Assembly: GCA_946478845.1 (NCBI GenBank)
Contig: CAMLDI010000023.1
Coordinates: forward strand, 1 to 44,364
DNA from: an uncultured Paenibacillaceae bacterium
GTDB taxonomy: Bacteria; Bacillota; Bacilli; Aneurinibacillales; Aneurinibacillaceae
Direction: 5' to 3'
Length of the DNA: 44,364 bases
Both the position numbers and the translations under genes were made by a program. Within the stretch, counting starts at the first letter, position 1, and each line of letters starts with the position of its first letter. Below the pieces are notes generated by a model. It worked only from the letters and a program-made list of their open reading frames with translations. It ran no database searches and was not told where the DNA came from. Below, piece by piece: positions 16,893 through 27,090 of the stretch.

Positions 16893-17717
16893 ATGCTTGA
16901 AATAATTAAAAATAACGGGATGCCAAAATTTAATTGGAAAAAAAACATGAAGTATATATTATTGGGTGTTTTTGCTATAATCCTACTTCTTAATACATTT
17001 ACCATTGTTAGCGCTGGTTATCGTGGAGTTGTTTTACAATTAGGAGCGGTAAGTGAAAAAGTATTTGATGAAGGCATTCACATAAAAATTCCTTTTATTG
17101 AAAGAGTGGTGCCTGTTGAAGTTCGGGTACAAAAAACAGAAAGCAATGCTACAGCAGCTTCAAAGGATTTGCAAAATGTAACAACCACGGTTGCCGTTAA
17201 CTTCCATATCGATCCTAATACTGTACATCGTTTATACCAAAATATTGGATTGGATTATCAACATCGCATTGTGGAACCCGCCATTAGTGAATCCCTTAAA
17301 GCAACAACAGCTAAATATACAGCCGAAGAATTAATTTCCAAACGGTCGGAAGTAAGCCAACAAGTAAAAGAACTTCTTGCAAAGAAGTTAAGCGTTTACA
17401 ATATGATCTTAGACGAAATCAATATCACTGATTTCAAATTTAGTAATGAATATAATAAGGCTATTGAACAAAAACAGGTGGCTGAACAACAAGCCCTTAA
17501 ATCCAAATTAGATTTAGAAAGGATCAAAATTGAAAAAGAACAAACCATTACCCAGGCAGAGGCTGCTGCTGAAGCCCTCCGTTTGCAAAAACAAGAAGTA
17601 ACTCCTGAATTAATTCGTTTGCGGGAAATCGAAGCACAAATGAAAGCCATTGAAAAATGGGATGGAAAACTGCCCACCACTACAGGAGGAGCACTCCCCT
17701 TTTTGAACATAAAATAA
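16893..17717 (+). CDS. Prohibitin-like SPFH-domain membrane protein
   Basis: A 274-aa SPFH/Band-7 protein. It has a basic N-terminus, one membrane helix at about 21-43, the SPFH domain from about 44 to 195 (SAGYRGVVLQLG, DEGIHIKIPFIERV) and a C-terminal coiled coil rich in Gln, Glu, Lys and Ala at about 190-250. Family members form large membrane-bound assemblies that scaffold proteins or modulate proteases. No NfeD or FtsH partner is adjacent. AAGGGGGGAA precedes the ATG. It ends in a long bidirectional terminator. Confidence 0.92.
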   Translation: MLEIIKNNGMPKFNWKKNMKYILLGVFAIILLLNTFTIVSAGYRGVVLQLGAVSEKVFDEGIHIKIPFIERVVPVEVRVQKTESNATAASKDLQNVTTTVAVNFHIDPNTVHRLYQNIGLDYQHRIVEPAISESLKATTAKYTAEELISKRSEVSQQVKELLAKKLSVYNMILDEINITDFKFSNEYNKAIEQKQVAEQQALKSKLDLERIKIEKEQTITQAEAAAEALRLQKQEVTPELIRLREIEAQMKAIEKWDGKLPTTTGGALPFLNIK

Positions 17718-17771
17718 TAAAGAAACCCAGGTCCTTCATTTTATAAAGAGACATGGGTTTCTTTATTATTT
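17712..17771. terminator. Long bidirectional terminator
   Basis: Perfect 18-bp inverted repeat (arms 17712-17729 and 17754-17771) with a 24-nt loop. It overlaps both convergent stop codons. AT-rich ends supply a U-tract in either direction. Confidence 0.85.
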
Positions 17772-19059
17772 AAACAATCTTATTTACGGTAAACATATTT
17801 TCTAATACAAGCCAATTTTGCGGGAACTCATGGCCTAATACCCAATAACTTACCCCTTTTAATCCGTATTTTTTGACAAGGTTAAATCGTGCCTGAATGC
17901 TGCGGGCATCTTCAAACCAGATGATATGGTCTTTTCCTTCAGCATCTTTATAGGTAAAGAAGGGCGCTTTGGCTTCCTGGTCAAATTGAACGGCAGCATT
18001 ATTGTTTAGGGCAATTTCTAAAGCAGTTTGGGGGCTAATACTGCGGGCGAATTTTCCTCCTTCTACATAAGGAAGGGTCCAATCGTATCCATAAAGGTTA
18101 ATCCCCATCATGATTTTTCGTGGCGGAATTTGGGAAACGGCAAATTTAATGACTTTCTCCACTTCGGGAAGTGGAGAAACAGCCCTTGGCGGCCCTCCAG
18201 ACCAGCCCCACTCATAGGTCATAACAATAACAAAGTCAACAATGCGGCCATGGGCTGCATAATCATGGGCACCATGCCAAGCACCTGTTTTAATATCCGA
18301 TGTTTTTGGCGCTAAAGCTGTAGAAACCAAAATATCATTGCGATGCATGAAGTCAGTAATTCGACGCAAAAACTGGTTATATAAATTGCGTTGTTCAGGC
18401 CGAATTCGTTCAAAGTCAATATTTAACACGCGAAACCCTTTTGTTTTCATTACATTTAACACATTTTGGAACAAAGTATCTTGTAGTTCCCTGCTTGTTA
18501 AAATAGCGCTGGCAATTTCAGGGCTAAAGTTTCCTTCAGCAAAATTGGTAATTACCATTAATGGCGCTACCTTATTCTCTAAAGCAGTGCGAATAATTGC
18601 TTCATCTGGTCTTGGCGGCACCAAACTTGCGTCTGCATTTACCCGATAACTAAAAATAGATAAGTAAGTAAGATGGGGAGCCACACTTTCCACAATGGGA
18701 ATATCCTTATCAGGTGTACTTGGTTCAATATAAGCATTCACATCAATATTGCCAAATGCTTTTGCGAATGTAGGAATGAGGATCACTTGCCCGGGATAAA
18801 CAATAAAAGGGGCAGGTATGGGATTTGAAGTGAGGATGGCTTCTGGTGTTACCCCAAAACGCCTGGCAATAGTATAAAGGGTATCGCCTGCCTTCACCGT
18901 ATAACGCCGAATGGGAGTAGGTATGGCAAGGGTTTGGCCAACGACTAAACGGTTTGGATCAGGCCATTGATTTACCCTGGCTATTTCATCGGGGGAAATC
19001 CCATATTTTTGTGCAATGGAAAATAACGAGTCTCCCCGGTTAACAACATAAATATCCAG
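17770..19059 (-). CDS. YaaH-like spore cortex glycosidase: two LysM domains plus glycoside hydrolase 18 domain, CTG start
   Basis: Probable peptidoglycan-binding N-acetylglucosaminidase of the spore (YaaH/SleL type). Residues 3-46 are a first LysM (YVVNRGDSLFSIAQKYG), 53-98 a second (YTVKAGDTLYTIARRFG), and about 115-425 a GH18 barrel with NIDFERI and MTYEWGWSGGP. The conventional GTG start at 18897 would delete the whole first LysM. The frame is open upstream and bounded by a TAA. The only well-placed start is CTG at 19059, six bases after AAGGAGGG, giving 429 aa, close to B. subtilis YaaH. CTG starts are rare. The region is convergent with the prohibitin-like gene. Confidence 0.88.
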   Translation of the reverse strand: MDIYVVNRGDSLFSIAQKYGISPDEIARVNQWPDPNRLVVGQTLAIPTPIRRYTVKAGDTLYTIARRFGVTPEAILTSNPIPAPFIVYPGQVILIPTFAKAFGNIDVNAYIEPSTPDKDIPIVESVAPHLTYLSIFSYRVNADASLVPPRPDEAIIRTALENKVAPLMVITNFAEGNFSPEIASAILTSRELQDTLFQNVLNVMKTKGFRVLNIDFERIRPEQRNLYNQFLRRITDFMHRNDILVSTALAPKTSDIKTGAWHGAHDYAAHGRIVDFVIVMTYEWGWSGGPPRAVSPLPEVEKVIKFAVSQIPPRKIMMGINLYGYDWTLPYVEGGKFARSISPQTALEIALNNNAAVQFDQEAKAPFFTYKDAEGKDHIIWFEDARSIQARFNLVKKYGLKGVSYWVLGHEFPQNWLVLENMFTVNKIV

Positions 19060-19198
19060 TTTTCTCCCTCCTTATTTTTCTAGAATTTTTTATCCATTTA
19101 TCCTATTCATGATTGGGCATTTTGGGGACATTTTCAAGGAGAAATCCTTCGTTAATGAATCATACTAAGGATACGGCGCAAATTATTAGGAGGGAATT

Positions 19199-19465
19199 AT
19201 GATTGCATTTCTCTGGTCATTAGTAGTCGGTGGATTAATCGGTTGGGTTGCCAGTCTAATCGTTGGCCGTGATATTCCAGGCGGAGTCATTGGAAATATT
19301 ATTGCGGGATTTGTAGGTGCATGGCTTGGGTCACTTTTCCTTGGAAACTGGGGACCAATCATAGGTGGTTTTGCCATAATCCCCGCTATATTAGGGGCAA
19401 TCGTTTTAGCATTTATCGTAAGCCTTATTATGCGTGCCATGGGGAAATCCAGAAGGACAACATAA
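19199..19465 (+). CDS. GlsB/YeaQ/YmgE-family small membrane protein
   Basis: An 88-aa protein of three hydrophobic, glycine-rich helices with the family signatures LIGWVASLIVGRDIPGGVIG and GFVGAWLG. Members (transglycosylase-associated, YmgE, GlsB) are often stress-induced, but their biochemical role is unknown. AGGAGGG lies five bases before the ATG. It is monocistronic, divergent from the YaaH-like gene, and ends at a strong terminator. Confidence 0.9.
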   Translation: MIAFLWSLVVGGLIGWVASLIVGRDIPGGVIGNIIAGFVGAWLGSLFLGNWGPIIGGFAIIPAILGAIVLAFIVSLIMRAMGKSRRTT

Positions 19466-19477
19466 CCGCTTTGAGTA

Positions 19478-19510
19478 AAAAACCACCGGAACACATTTCC
19501 GGTGGTTTTT
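19478..19510. terminator. Bidirectional terminator between glsB-like gene and DUF3050 gene
   Basis: 14-bp stem AAAAACCACCGGAA/TTCCGGTGGTTTTT with a CACAT loop. It sits between convergent genes and has U-tracts both ways. Confidence 0.9.
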
Positions 19511-19517
19511 CATTCCT

Positions 19518-20291
19518 TTATAACTGTTTTTTCTGAATTTCTTTTACTACTCCATCCCATAATTGGATCCTGGCTTGCAGGCATTTCCGGCCGATTTCCA
19601 ATGCGTTGGCCACTTTTCCCCCATCATCACCGCACAGGTGAAGAAGCAATTCTTTGGCCAGAGGACCGTGATGCTCCTCATCCACTTCAATATGGCGATT
19701 AATATAAAATAACAATCGTTCTCTTGATGCGCCTGTGTTTTTTAAAGAATTTAATAAAGGCCGGAACATATCGGGGATTAATCCTTCCCGTCCATAAAAG
19801 AAGGCAGCAGCTACTTCATACAATGCCCCTTGTTGAGCCATTCCTATATTAAACTGGACAAACTCCCTGGCACTTGCAGGAATTTCAGGATTGTTTAACG
19901 CTTCATCCAGTCTTTTTCCCTCTCTCATTGCATGTATAAAAGAATCAATGGGCCCTTTATCCGCATTTACTTCATCCATGGCTTCCAGGTATAGTTGAAA
20001 ATGGCTGGAAAAACCACCCTTTCCATCAATATCAGATTCCTCTGCTACAACAATTTCGTTAATTAAGCGAGAATAAAGAGAATTTTCATAAGGAAACCAG
20101 GGAACGGTCACCGTGGTAACAGATGCCTGTAATCTCTTTAATAAACTCATGAAATCCCATACGGCAAACACATGGTGTTTCATAAAAATTTTCACTTTTT
20201 CCGGCGTATTTAACTCCTGATAAATGGGATGTTTTAAAAGTTCTTCCCTAATCGACTCTAATTGTTGAATTTCCTTTGTCAATGTTGGCAT
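19518..20291 (-). CDS. DUF3050 protein (heme-oxygenase-like helical fold)
   Basis: A 257-aa soluble, helix-rich protein with the signature FMKHHVFAVWDFMSLLKRLQ near residues 36-55, then EIVVAEESD and a C-terminal HIEVDEEHHGPLA. The pattern of conserved Glu and His on helices resembles the non-heme di-iron or heme-oxygenase-like family that includes DUF3050. A di-iron redox role is inference. It is the last gene of the CoA-transferase/ABC/sulfhydrylase operon, 28 nt after the sulfhydrylase gene, which hints at an oxidative step in the same pathway. Confidence 0.75.
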   Translation of the reverse strand: MPTLTKEIQQLESIREELLKHPIYQELNTPEKVKIFMKHHVFAVWDFMSLLKRLQASVTTVTVPWFPYENSLYSRLINEIVVAEESDIDGKGGFSSHFQLYLEAMDEVNADKGPIDSFIHAMREGKRLDEALNNPEIPASAREFVQFNIGMAQQGALYEVAAAFFYGREGLIPDMFRPLLNSLKNTGASRERLLFYINRHIEVDEEHHGPLAKELLLHLCGDDGGKVANALEIGRKCLQARIQLWDGVVKEIQKKQL

Positions 20292-20319
20292 ATAACACCA
20301 TTCCTTTCAGAAGGATGAT

Positions 20320-23107
<2,788 letters not shown>

Positions 23108-23108
<1 letters not shown>

Positions 23109-23917
23109 TACAACGACACCACCTTATCTTCAACCCCATCCTGGGAATCTTCCCTGTGTAAAAGAGACAGCAAATGATTTCTTAATTCTAAATATCTTGC
23201 AGACATAAATACTTTGCTTCTTATGCGAGGACGGGGCAATTCCACGGTGATAACCTCTTCAATTCTCCCTGGGCCTGATGTATAAACAACAATGCGATCA
23301 GATAATAAAATGGCTTCGTCAATATCGTGAGTCACCAATACTACCGTTTTTTTCTGTTTCTGCTGGCCCCATAATTGAATTAGGCAATCCTGTAAATTGG
23401 AACGGACAGCCGCATCCAATGCGCCAAAAGGTTCATCCATTAAAAATACAGGGGAATCTAAGGCAAATAATCTGGCTAAAGCTACCCTTTGCTGCATTCC
23501 CCCAGAAAGTTGGTTGGGATATTTATGTTCTACCCCTTTTAAACCCACCATCTCAAGGAACCTTGCTGCCTCTTCTTTTAAACTAACACTAGAATCTTGT
23601 TTACGAACTTGCTGTAATGCAAGAAGAATATTCTCTTCCGCAGTCATCCAGGGGAAGAGGGAGTAGTTTTGAAAAACCACTCCCCGCTCTAAACCCGGGC
23701 CTTCTACTTTCTTCCCTTGAAAAAGGACCTCTCCCCGGGAAGGATGAAGCAAACCTGCAAGAATATTTAATACGGTGCTTTTTCCGCATCCACTGGGGCC
23801 AATAAAAGAGACAAGTTCCCCTTCTTTAATCTCTAGATTCACATCTTTCACCGCAAGATGGGACTCATTAGCCCCTTTATAAATAAAGGATAAATCTTTA
23901 ATGGATAGTACAGCCAT
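23108..23917 (-). CDS. ABC transporter ATP-binding protein, SsuB/TauB/NrtD type
   Basis: A 269-aa ATPase with Walker A GPSGCGKST (about 42-50), Q-loop VVFQNYSLFPW, signature LSGGMQQR, Walker B VFLMDEPFGALD and the switch VTHDIDEAI. All catalytic residues are present. The start lies 12 nt past the binding-protein gene, and the last base overlaps the permease start. The aromatic Q-loop pattern and neighbours place it with the sulfonate/taurine/nitrate importers. Confidence 0.94.
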
Positions 23918-23929
23918 GAATGTACCTCC

Positions 23930-24991
23930 TTACACGTTGGCTTTCTTAAAGTCAGCTTCTTTTTGTTTAAAGAATGAATCTTCGGGTTGCTCCTGGATTA
24001 AACGCAAGATCGCTTCTTTGTACAATTCTGTATTGATATTCTTATCAATATTTTCATTGGATTTTACGTAATCGATCTTTTTCATGCCATCCCAGAATTC
24101 TTCCACCCCTTTTTTATTCGGGTCTGCAGAAATTAAGAGGTTCCCGCCATAAGCATCTGCTTCAATGAGTTTCTTATCGACTTTTACATATTTAGAAACA
24201 ATTTCTATGGTTTCAGCTTTATTCTCTTGATAGAACTTTTCTGCACGGAGAAGGGCTTTAAAGAAAGCAATATAATCTTCTTCTTTACTGCTGATTTTTT
24301 CTTTCATGGCTACCTGGCGGCAGCATGGATGGCCTTTAAAGAAATCGTCAGTATATTGAACCACTTTTAATCCTTGTTCTTCCGCCATTTCCATATAAGG
24401 AGCCCATACTACACCTGCATCAACGGATTTGTTTTTGACTGCCTGCAACACACTGGCTGGTGAATCTAATTCAACAATTTTCAAATCCTTTTTCCAATCA
24501 AGGCCTGCTTCAGCTAATCCTTTCCGCCAAACAGCATCCCCGTTCGCTAGTTTAACTGTGGCTACTTTCTTGCCTTTATATCCTTGTAATGTTTTAAATT
24601 CATTTTCCCGTTCAGGCAATGCAATAATCCCATTCCCTTTACCGCCGGCACCGCCAATGATCGTGAGGTCCTCTGCCCCTTTATCAATGAAACTTAATGG
24701 AGCTGCTGTCCCAAAAGCTCCCACATCCAATTTACCAGCTTTGATGGCATTTAACCCTTCACCTGAGTTAGCAAACTTCACAAGTTCTGTTTTTAACCCT
24801 TCATCTGCAAAATAGCCTTTTTCTTGAGCCACAAAAAATAAAAGATCAATGGTTGCAGGCAAATATCCTATTTTAAATGCCTCACCAGAGGTTTTGCTTT
24901 TTCCTGTTGGCGTTGCATTGCATCCCATTAAAATCAGGAAGCAACCTAGTATCCCTAATAGTAAACTTTTTTTAAACCCCGTATTTTTCAA
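23930..24991 (-). CDS. ABC transporter substrate-binding lipoprotein, SsuA/NMT1 type
   Basis: A periplasmic-type binding protein anchored by lipid. With a TTG start at 24991 it has a lipoprotein signal with lipobox LMGC, acylated Cys24, then the NMT1/SsuA fold (FKIGYLPATIDLLFFVAQEKGYF, GLNAIKAGKLDVGAFG, GHPCCRQVAM). I chose 24991 because GGGGGAAC lies seven bases upstream. An ATG at 25006 sits only about one base from its ribosome site, and the frame stays open to 25027. Length is 353 aa. The GHPCC motif recurs in a subset of this family with unknown ligand. It is the first transporter gene, right after the CoA-transferase-like pair. Confidence 0.92.
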   Translation of the reverse strand: MKNTGFKKSLLLGILGCFLILMGCNATPTGKSKTSGEAFKIGYLPATIDLLFFVAQEKGYFADEGLKTELVKFANSGEGLNAIKAGKLDVGAFGTAAPLSFIDKGAEDLTIIGGAGGKGNGIIALPERENEFKTLQGYKGKKVATVKLANGDAVWRKGLAEAGLDWKKDLKIVELDSPASVLQAVKNKSVDAGVVWAPYMEMAEEQGLKVVQYTDDFFKGHPCCRQVAMKEKISSKEEDYIAFFKALLRAEKFYQENKAETIEIVSKYVKVDKKLIEADAYGGNLLISADPNKKGVEEFWDGMKKIDYVKSNENIDKNINTELYKEAILRLIQEQPEDSFFKQKEADFKKANV

Positions 24992-25031
24992 CGTATGTTC
25001 CCCCATTCTCCTGTTGTATATAAACAATTGA

Positions 25032-25763
25032 CTAAAACTCTACATATCTCACTTTTTCCGGATCTAAACGGTCCAGAAGCTCTAATTCTTCTTTACTTGG
25101 TTCCTGGATTTCATGGAAATCCCGGGATAAATGAAGTTCAAATCCTGTATTCTCTTGAATTTCTTCTATGGTGTGCCCCGGGAAAATGGCCCATAATTTA
25201 AGGGCACCTTCTTCTTTAACGAACACTCCCAAAGGAGTAATAATTTTATCTACATTTCCTGAAGCAGTAAGAAAATCTAGTTTCTCAACAAACCCACGGC
25301 AGTCATGTTTGGTTTTCCAAAGGATGGCTCTTTTCACTGTGGGCAACAAAGCCGCACTTCCCGCGCCACCAGGCAAACGGACTTTAGGATGGTGAAAGTC
25401 ACCAATGGCACTCATATTCAAATTTCCCTGCCTATCAAATTGCACCCCGCTTAAGAAAGCCACATCCAGCTCTCCCCGGGCGGATAGATCGAAGATTTCT
25501 GATAATGGAAAATACGCAGCCGTCCCAGTGGTTAGACGGGCATCTGCAGTTGTGATATGGGGATACCGTTCTGGTTTTCCATTGATGCCACCGGCGATGC
25601 TTAAGTACACCAAATCAGGAGCATGCAATTCTTTTGCAACCTGAACCGCTAACATCGGAAGAGGAGAAGCAACACCATGGAAAACCCGTTCCCCATCTTT
25701 TAATTCTTTCGCAATTGTTAGAACCATCAAATCTGCTGGATGGTAAGACTGGTGAACAGACAT
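25032..25763 (-). CDS. CoA-transferase-like protein, beta subunit (GctB/IpdB type), catalytic Glu replaced
   Basis: A 243-aa class I CoA-transferase fold, related to glutaconate CoA-transferase subunit B (SIGDFHHPKVRLPGGAGSAA, LENTGFELHL-like NTGFELHLSRDF near the end). In GctB the catalytic glutamate lies in an ESG motif shortly after an APD segment; here the aligned stretch after APD is LVYLSIAGG and Ile56 takes the glutamate's place. True transferase activity is therefore doubtful. The steroid-degradation protein IpdB, a hydrolase subunit, shows the same loss. It is separated by one base from the alpha-subunit gene upstream and 40 nt from the binding-protein gene downstream. Confidence 0.85.
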   Translation of the reverse strand: MSVHQSYHPADLMVLTIAKELKDGERVFHGVASPLPMLAVQVAKELHAPDLVYLSIAGGINGKPERYPHITTADARLTTGTAAYFPLSEIFDLSARGELDVAFLSGVQFDRQGNLNMSAIGDFHHPKVRLPGGAGSAALLPTVKRAILWKTKHDCRGFVEKLDFLTASGNVDKIITPLGVFVKEEGALKLWAIFPGHTIEEIQENTGFELHLSRDFHEIQEPSKEELELLDRLDPEKVRYVEF

Positions 25764-25764
25764 G

Positions 25765-26550
25765 TTATCGTACCTCCTTTAAGTATGCGGGCAATTCATC
25801 AATGGTTAGTTTTAAATAGCGTTGGAGCTCTGCCACATCTGCATCATAAAATGGCAAACTGCTTCCTGGAAAGGATCCCTGGGGGGTTTCCACAACGGCA
25901 GAAACAAGGAATCCAGGAATTTGGGTTAATTCAGGACGAGATTGTAATTCTTCAGTGGGGACAATTTTATCTGTTGTTAAAATTACTTTTTTCGCAGCAC
26001 GGCTCATAATCACATCTTCAAATACAGGACCATAAATGCGCCCATTCCCCTGTTCATCTGCTTCATGAACATGGATGACGGCAAAATCAGGTTTCAAAGC
26101 GGGAATGAGAAGAACTTCTTCATCCCCATAGGGGTTGCCCACTTTCGCAAATGCCCTGGCTTGAGGCAACTGGCTCCCCTGGAATCCATTGATTGGCATA
26201 AAAGGAACCCCATATTGGGCGGCTCTTAACCCGGCAATAACACTATAGCAAGCATGTTCTGCTGCCTTGATCTTTCCTTTTTCCACTTGTTTTCGGTAAT
26301 TAGGGGCAAGCCCCATATTTTCAAAGCCAATATACCCGGCATGCACCACAGAAAGGGCTCCGGCAAGGCTTAAAAGATCCACATCATAAGCTCCCGCGGT
26401 TTTAATCAATTCCAACTCTTTTTTCCCCTGCCTTGCCAGTTCTCTGGCAAAAGCAGCAGGAGAACGATGAATGGCATTTCCCCCTAAAGCGAGAATTGCA
26501 CCATCTGGAATCCAGCTTACCGCTTCTTTTAAATCAATGAGTTTACCCAT
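25765..26550 (-). CDS. CoA-transferase-like protein, alpha subunit (GctA/IpdA type)
   Basis: A 261-aa alpha subunit of a class I CoA-transferase-like heterodimer. It has the N-terminal glycine-rich loop (GAILALGGNAIHRSPAAFARELAR), the GFENMGLAPNYR segment and VIHVHEADEQGNGRIYG. ATG at 26550 was chosen about ten bases from GGGAGGAG; a TTG at 26559 is too close to it. First gene of the operon behind a consensus promoter at 26691-26719. With the beta subunit lacking the catalytic Glu, the pair may be a ring- or acyl-cleaving hydrolase rather than a transferase. Confidence 0.86.
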   Translation of the reverse strand: MGKLIDLKEAVSWIPDGAILALGGNAIHRSPAAFARELARQGKKELELIKTAGAYDVDLLSLAGALSVVHAGYIGFENMGLAPNYRKQVEKGKIKAAEHACYSVIAGLRAAQYGVPFMPINGFQGSQLPQARAFAKVGNPYGDEEVLLIPALKPDFAVIHVHEADEQGNGRIYGPVFEDVIMSRAAKKVILTTDKIVPTEELQSRPELTQIPGFLVSAVVETPQGSFPGSSLPFYDADVAELQRYLKLTIDELPAYLKEVR

Positions 26551-26690
26551 AACTGACAATCTCCTCCCGTTCTCTTCGAGGCCCTTCTCCTAAAACAAAG
26601 AAGCTTCTGTTTTCTCTTCTTACTTCATCCAGGGATGCCCCTGGTTGCCTCCCTACAATCCTTATTAATCTTATTAATTAGATAGGATTT

Positions 26691-26719
26691 AGTATAAATA
26701 GACTATCAAAATGTGTCAA
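26691..26719 (-). promoter_or_regulatory. Sigma-A promoter of the CoA-transferase/ABC/sulfhydrylase operon
   Basis: On the minus strand TTGACA (26719-26714), a 17-nt spacer and TATACT (26696-26691) form a near-consensus promoter. The leader is then roughly 130 nt, with a small hairpin CCAGGG/CCCTGG at 26629-26644. No SAM riboswitch, T-box or other known leader was recognised. Confidence 0.75.
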
Positions 26720-26768
26720 TAATTAATTTAATAAATTCCTATAATTTTAATTGGTTATATAGAAACTA

Positions 26769-26802
26769 AAAAAATCGGCAGCATTTTAGCTACCGATTTT
26801 TT
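26769..26802 (-). terminator. Terminator of the first 27-residue peptide gene
   Basis: Minus-strand hairpin AATCGGTAGC/GCTGCCGATT with one mismatch, then TTTTTTTAG. A near copy of the terminator at 28411-28449. Confidence 0.85.
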
Positions 26803-26825
26803 AATCAAAATATAGAAATCAATAA

Positions 26826-26909
26826 TTACAAAAGGCCGATTCCACCTACGATACCAAGTATTTTAGCAAGAAGCCCATTAACAAGACCTAAAAGTCCGCC
26901 TAATAACAT
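26826..26909 (-). CDS. 27-residue glycine/leucine-rich hydrophobic peptide, copy A
   Basis: Begins MLLGGLLGLVNGLLAKILG and ends IVGGIGLL. It has one Lys, one Asn, seven Gly and eleven Leu, and could form a single amphipathic or membrane helix with GxxxG spacing. ATG 26909 is exactly six bases from a perfect GGAGGTG, which overlaps a second in-frame ATG upstream and so excludes that one as start. The frame is open further upstream (68 codons), but that part is not conserved as protein in copy B. It matches copy B at 24 of 27 residues. It lies just after the radical SAM gene and shares its strand. Function unknown: candidate modified peptide, toxin-like peptide or membrane signal. Confidence 0.75.
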   Translation of the reverse strand: MLLGGLLGLVNGLLAKILGIVGGIGLL

Positions 26910-27069
26910 GCTGTTCACCTCCATGATGTTGTGGCCTTGAGCCAGGCAGTCGAGTTGACTCCCCCCGGTCAAAGGGATGTGCAGTAAACCACCTTGCTTG
27001 CTTTTTTCATAATTATAGACGGGGGGTTTCATTAGTTGGTTGCAGATTATTCGACATTTTATGCAGGTA
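26910..27069 (-). ncRNA. Conserved structured leader of peptide copy A
   Basis: About 160 nt that align with the leader of copy B (28559-28714) at high identity. A hairpin TTGAC/GTCAA (26955-26972) carries a loop of six consecutive G on the minus strand. A run of six C about 50 nt upstream in the RNA (27021-27026) could pair with it as a pseudoknot. A second short hairpin has the conserved loop GGCTCA. One- and two-base indels relative to copy B break any shared reading frame, so the conservation is in RNA. Could be a riboswitch, an attenuator or a small RNA. Confidence 0.5.
27050..27056 (-). promoter_or_regulatory. Spo0A box upstream of peptide copy A
   Basis: Perfect 0A-box core TGTCGAA on the minus strand, inside a 20-bp block identical in both peptide copies (27039-27058). 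It abuts the -10 element, which would suit repression by Spo0A-P. Binding is inferred. Confidence 0.45.
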
Positions 27070-27084
27070 CTTTTTTCCTGACAA
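27056..27084 (-). promoter_or_regulatory. Candidate sigma-A promoter of peptide copy A
   Basis: Minus-strand TTGTCA (27084-27079), 17-nt spacer, TAAAAT (27061-27056). It starts just after the radical SAM stop codon. Confidence 0.55.
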
Positions 27085-27090
27085 CTCTAT

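Noticed and set aside
26560..26690. SAM riboswitch or T-box in the leader of the sulfhydrylase operon
   Set aside because: Neither the SAM-I core nor an AGGGTGG-type T-box sequence is present; only a 6-bp hairpin.
26826..27032. 68-codon open frame including peptide copy A and its upstream leader
   Set aside because: The upstream part is not conserved as protein in copy B, while the nucleotides are. The 27-codon version has the well-placed ribosome site.
27039..27061. Sigma-H promoter reading of the block containing GAAT
   Set aside because: GTCGAATAA fits a sigma-H -10, but no AGGA-type -35 lies at the required distance in either copy.
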